DNA of 32,346 nt from an uncultured Bacteroidota bacterium. Its GTDB lineage: Bacteria; Bacteroidota; Bacteroidia; Bacteroidales; P3. This document shows positions 31,053-32,346 of this stretch, one piece after another. The notes below the pieces were generated by a model. That model saw only the letters and a list, made by a program, of their open reading frames with translations, was not told where the DNA came from and did no database searches. Both the position numbers and the translations under genes were made by a program. How positions within the stretch are numbered: the first letter of the stretch is position 1; each line of letters begins with the position of its first letter. The stretch covers positions 1 to 32,346 of the forward strand of contig CACZWL010000024.1 of assembly GCA_902784865.1 (NCBI GenBank). Direction: 5' to 3'.

Positions 31053-32078
31053 ATGGGACTTTTATCATTTTTCAACCGTGAAGTAGCTATGGACCTTGGC
31101 ACAGCCAACTCCATCGTCATATACAACGACCAGGTGGTCATCGACGAGCCTTCCATCGTCGCCATCGACCGCAACAACAACAAAGTCATCGCCGTCGGCA
31201 AAGAGGCCCAGCGCATGGATGGCCGCACCGATAACAAGAACGTCGAGACCATACGCCCGCTGCGCGGCGGCGTCATCGCCGACTTCGAGATGGCCCAGCA
31301 CCTCATCCGCGAGCTTATCGGCATGACCAACATCAACCGCTCCATCCTGCCCCCCTCGCTGCGCATGGTCATCTGCATCCCCAGCGGCATCACCAACGTC
31401 GAGGAGCGCGCCGTCCGCGAGAGCGCCGAACAGGCCGGTGCCAAAGAGATACGCATGATCCACGAGCCCATGGCCGCCGCCATCGGTATCGGCATCGACG
31501 TGCTGCAGCCTGAGGGCCACATGGTGGTCGACATCGGAGGCGGCACGGCCGAGATCGCCGTCATCTCGCTCGGCGGCATCGTCTGCAACAACTCCATCCG
31601 CGTCGCAGGCGACGAATTCAACGACAACGTCGTCGAGTACATGAAACGCCACCACAACATGATCATCGGCGTCCGCACCGCCGAGAAGGTCAAGATTGCC
31701 GTCGGCGCCGCCGTTAGCGAACTGGCCGACCCGCCCGAGGACTACTGCACCCTCGGCCGCGACCTCCTCACCGGCCTGCCCAAGGAAGTCTCGGTCAACT
31801 ACAAAGAGATTGCCCATGCCCTCGACAAATCCATCGCACGCATCGAGCAGGCCATCCTCGACACCCTGGCCAACACGCCGCCCGAGCTGGCTGCCGACAT
31901 CTACAAGACCGGCATCTACCTCGCCGGTGGCGGCGCCCTCCTCCGCGGCCTCGACCAGCGCGTCAGCAGCAAGACCAAACTGCAGGTGCACATCACCGAG
32001 GACCCCCTCCGCGCCGTCGCCCGCGGCACCGGCATAGCCCTGAAGAACTTCAACAAATTCTCCTTCCTCATCCGATAG
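31053..32078 (+). CDS. mreB: Rod-shape-determining actin homologue
   Basis: 341 aa, full length for MreB, the membrane-associated filament that directs lateral cell-wall synthesis. An N-terminal amphipathic start MGLLSFFNREVAM precedes phosphate-1 DLGTANS. Phosphate-2 is VVDIGGGTAEIAV, and the adenosine motif is AGGGALLRGLD. Normally mreC and mreD follow, but here a strong terminator lies 22 nt after the stop and no mreC start is seen. The purH-mreB linkage is the usual Bacteroidota one. Possible explanations are a separate mreCD locus or separation by the downstream insertion sequence. Confidence 0.96.
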   Translation: MGLLSFFNREVAMDLGTANSIVIYNDQVVIDEPSIVAIDRNNNKVIAVGKEAQRMDGRTDNKNVETIRPLRGGVIADFEMAQHLIRELIGMTNINRSILPPSLRMVICIPSGITNVEERAVRESAEQAGAKEIRMIHEPMAAAIGIGIDVLQPEGHMVVDIGGGTAEIAVISLGGIVCNNSIRVAGDEFNDNVVEYMKRHHNMIIGVRTAEKVKIAVGAAVSELADPPEDYCTLGRDLLTGLPKEVSVNYKEIAHALDKSIARIEQAILDTLANTPPELAADIYKTGIYLAGGGALLRGLDQRVSSKTKLQVHITEDPLRAVARGTGIALKNFNKFSFLIR

Positions 32079-32100
32079 GCATCCTTCAGGAGAACCATCC

Positions 32101-32127
32101 AAAGGCACCCCCAGGGGTGCCTTTTTT
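32101..32127 (+). terminator. Terminator of the pfkA-purH-mreB unit
   Basis: Perfect 11-bp stem AAAGGCACCCC/GGGGTGCCTTT with a CA loop (or a shorter stem with a 4-nt loop), followed by TTT. Confidence 0.85.
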
Positions 32128-32249
32128 CACCCCCCTGCCCTACCCCTCTCCGGGCAGACACCTTCCATAGACGAAGAGAGGAAGAAGAGGATAGGGTCTA
32201 TACGCTCATTATCAGCCATTTGCAAACAAGCAAAAATGGGCGTTTTTGG

Positions 32250-32346
32250 TGTAATGGACAAAATTAATGGTTTTTTTGAGGACTTGTTCTCTAATGGACA
32301 AAATTAATGGTCGGATTTCAGATGATATTATTGCCGTTTGAGAAAA
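32250..32346 (+). mobile_element. Probable left end of an insertion sequence (IS21-like)
   Basis: Starts with TGT. It contains two direct copies of TAATGGACAAAATTAATGGT (32252-32271 and 32292-32311) with a 40-bp offset. IS21-family elements begin with TG and carry multiple direct repeats at their ends, which are transposase (IstA) binding sites. The rest of the element, and any transposase gene, would lie beyond the window. The element sits about 120 nt after the mreB terminator. An operator pair is the main alternative. Confidence 0.45.

Noticed and set aside
1-32346. tRNA, rRNA, riboswitch or prophage genes
   Set aside because: I looked for cloverleaf ends, rRNA cores and phage structural genes on both strands and saw none that I could support by eye.

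Overview
The window looks like a chromosomal segment of a fairly GC-rich member of the Bacteroidales (Bacteroidota). The evidence is a PorX-type response regulator of the type IX secretion system, a fimbrillin/FISUMP-type surface lipoprotein, the Bacteroidota-specific DUF4295 small protein beside rpmG, PepSY-like and DUF4369/thioredoxin-like exported proteins, and many promoters of the Bacteroidales form (TAnnTTTG at -7, in several cases TTTG about 19-20 bp upstream). I cannot name the genus.

Layout. At the left edge are the start of a small lipoprotein gene and rocD (ornithine aminotransferase), both on the minus strand. Next comes a tightly packed plus-strand run, porX - uvrA - four-TM membrane protein - mnmE, with 2-nt gaps or overlaps throughout. 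A second plus-strand group follows: an exported thioredoxin-fold protein, an M3 metallopeptidase lipoprotein and a PspC protein. It ends at a strong bidirectional terminator facing a minus-strand PepSY-like secreted protein and purA. From 15.1 to 17.4 kb there is a minus-strand surface-protein unit: a 62-aa small protein with a YxxP...VV...GFA-S pattern, then a 591-aa fimbrillin-like lipoprotein. Its roughly 250-nt leader holds a terminator-like hairpin and a G10 tract. After it come an unrecognised 202-aa protein, a GxxExxY nuclease-fold gene enclosed in perfect 23-bp inverted repeats with inner hairpins, murB, and an M20 amidohydrolase.

Between the M20 gene and ileS lies a clearly AT-rich restriction-modification pair: an HNH endonuclease split by a +1 frameshift and a C5-cytosine methyltransferase. 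It is packed with 1-4 nt gaps or overlaps into the ileS transcription unit. To the right of ileS are an outer-membrane barrel protein and rpmG-DUF4295 on the minus strand. Diverging from these is a plus-strand pfkA - purH - mreB unit closed by a terminator. The window ends in what looks like the left end of an IS21-like insertion sequence (two direct copies of a ~21-bp repeat).

The most unusual signals are not ordinary genes. (1) The inverted-repeat/hairpin cassette around the GxxExxY gene. (2) A family of degenerate 7-bp-period repeats sitting in frame inside four housekeeping genes (uvrA, mnmE twice, an M20 gene, and ileS as a palindromic pair). (3) A family of 10-bp-period repeats with a conserved tail upstream of murB and ileS. 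(4) The attenuator-like, G-tract-containing leader of the surface-protein operon. (5) The frameshifted restriction gene in an otherwise intact R-M cassette.
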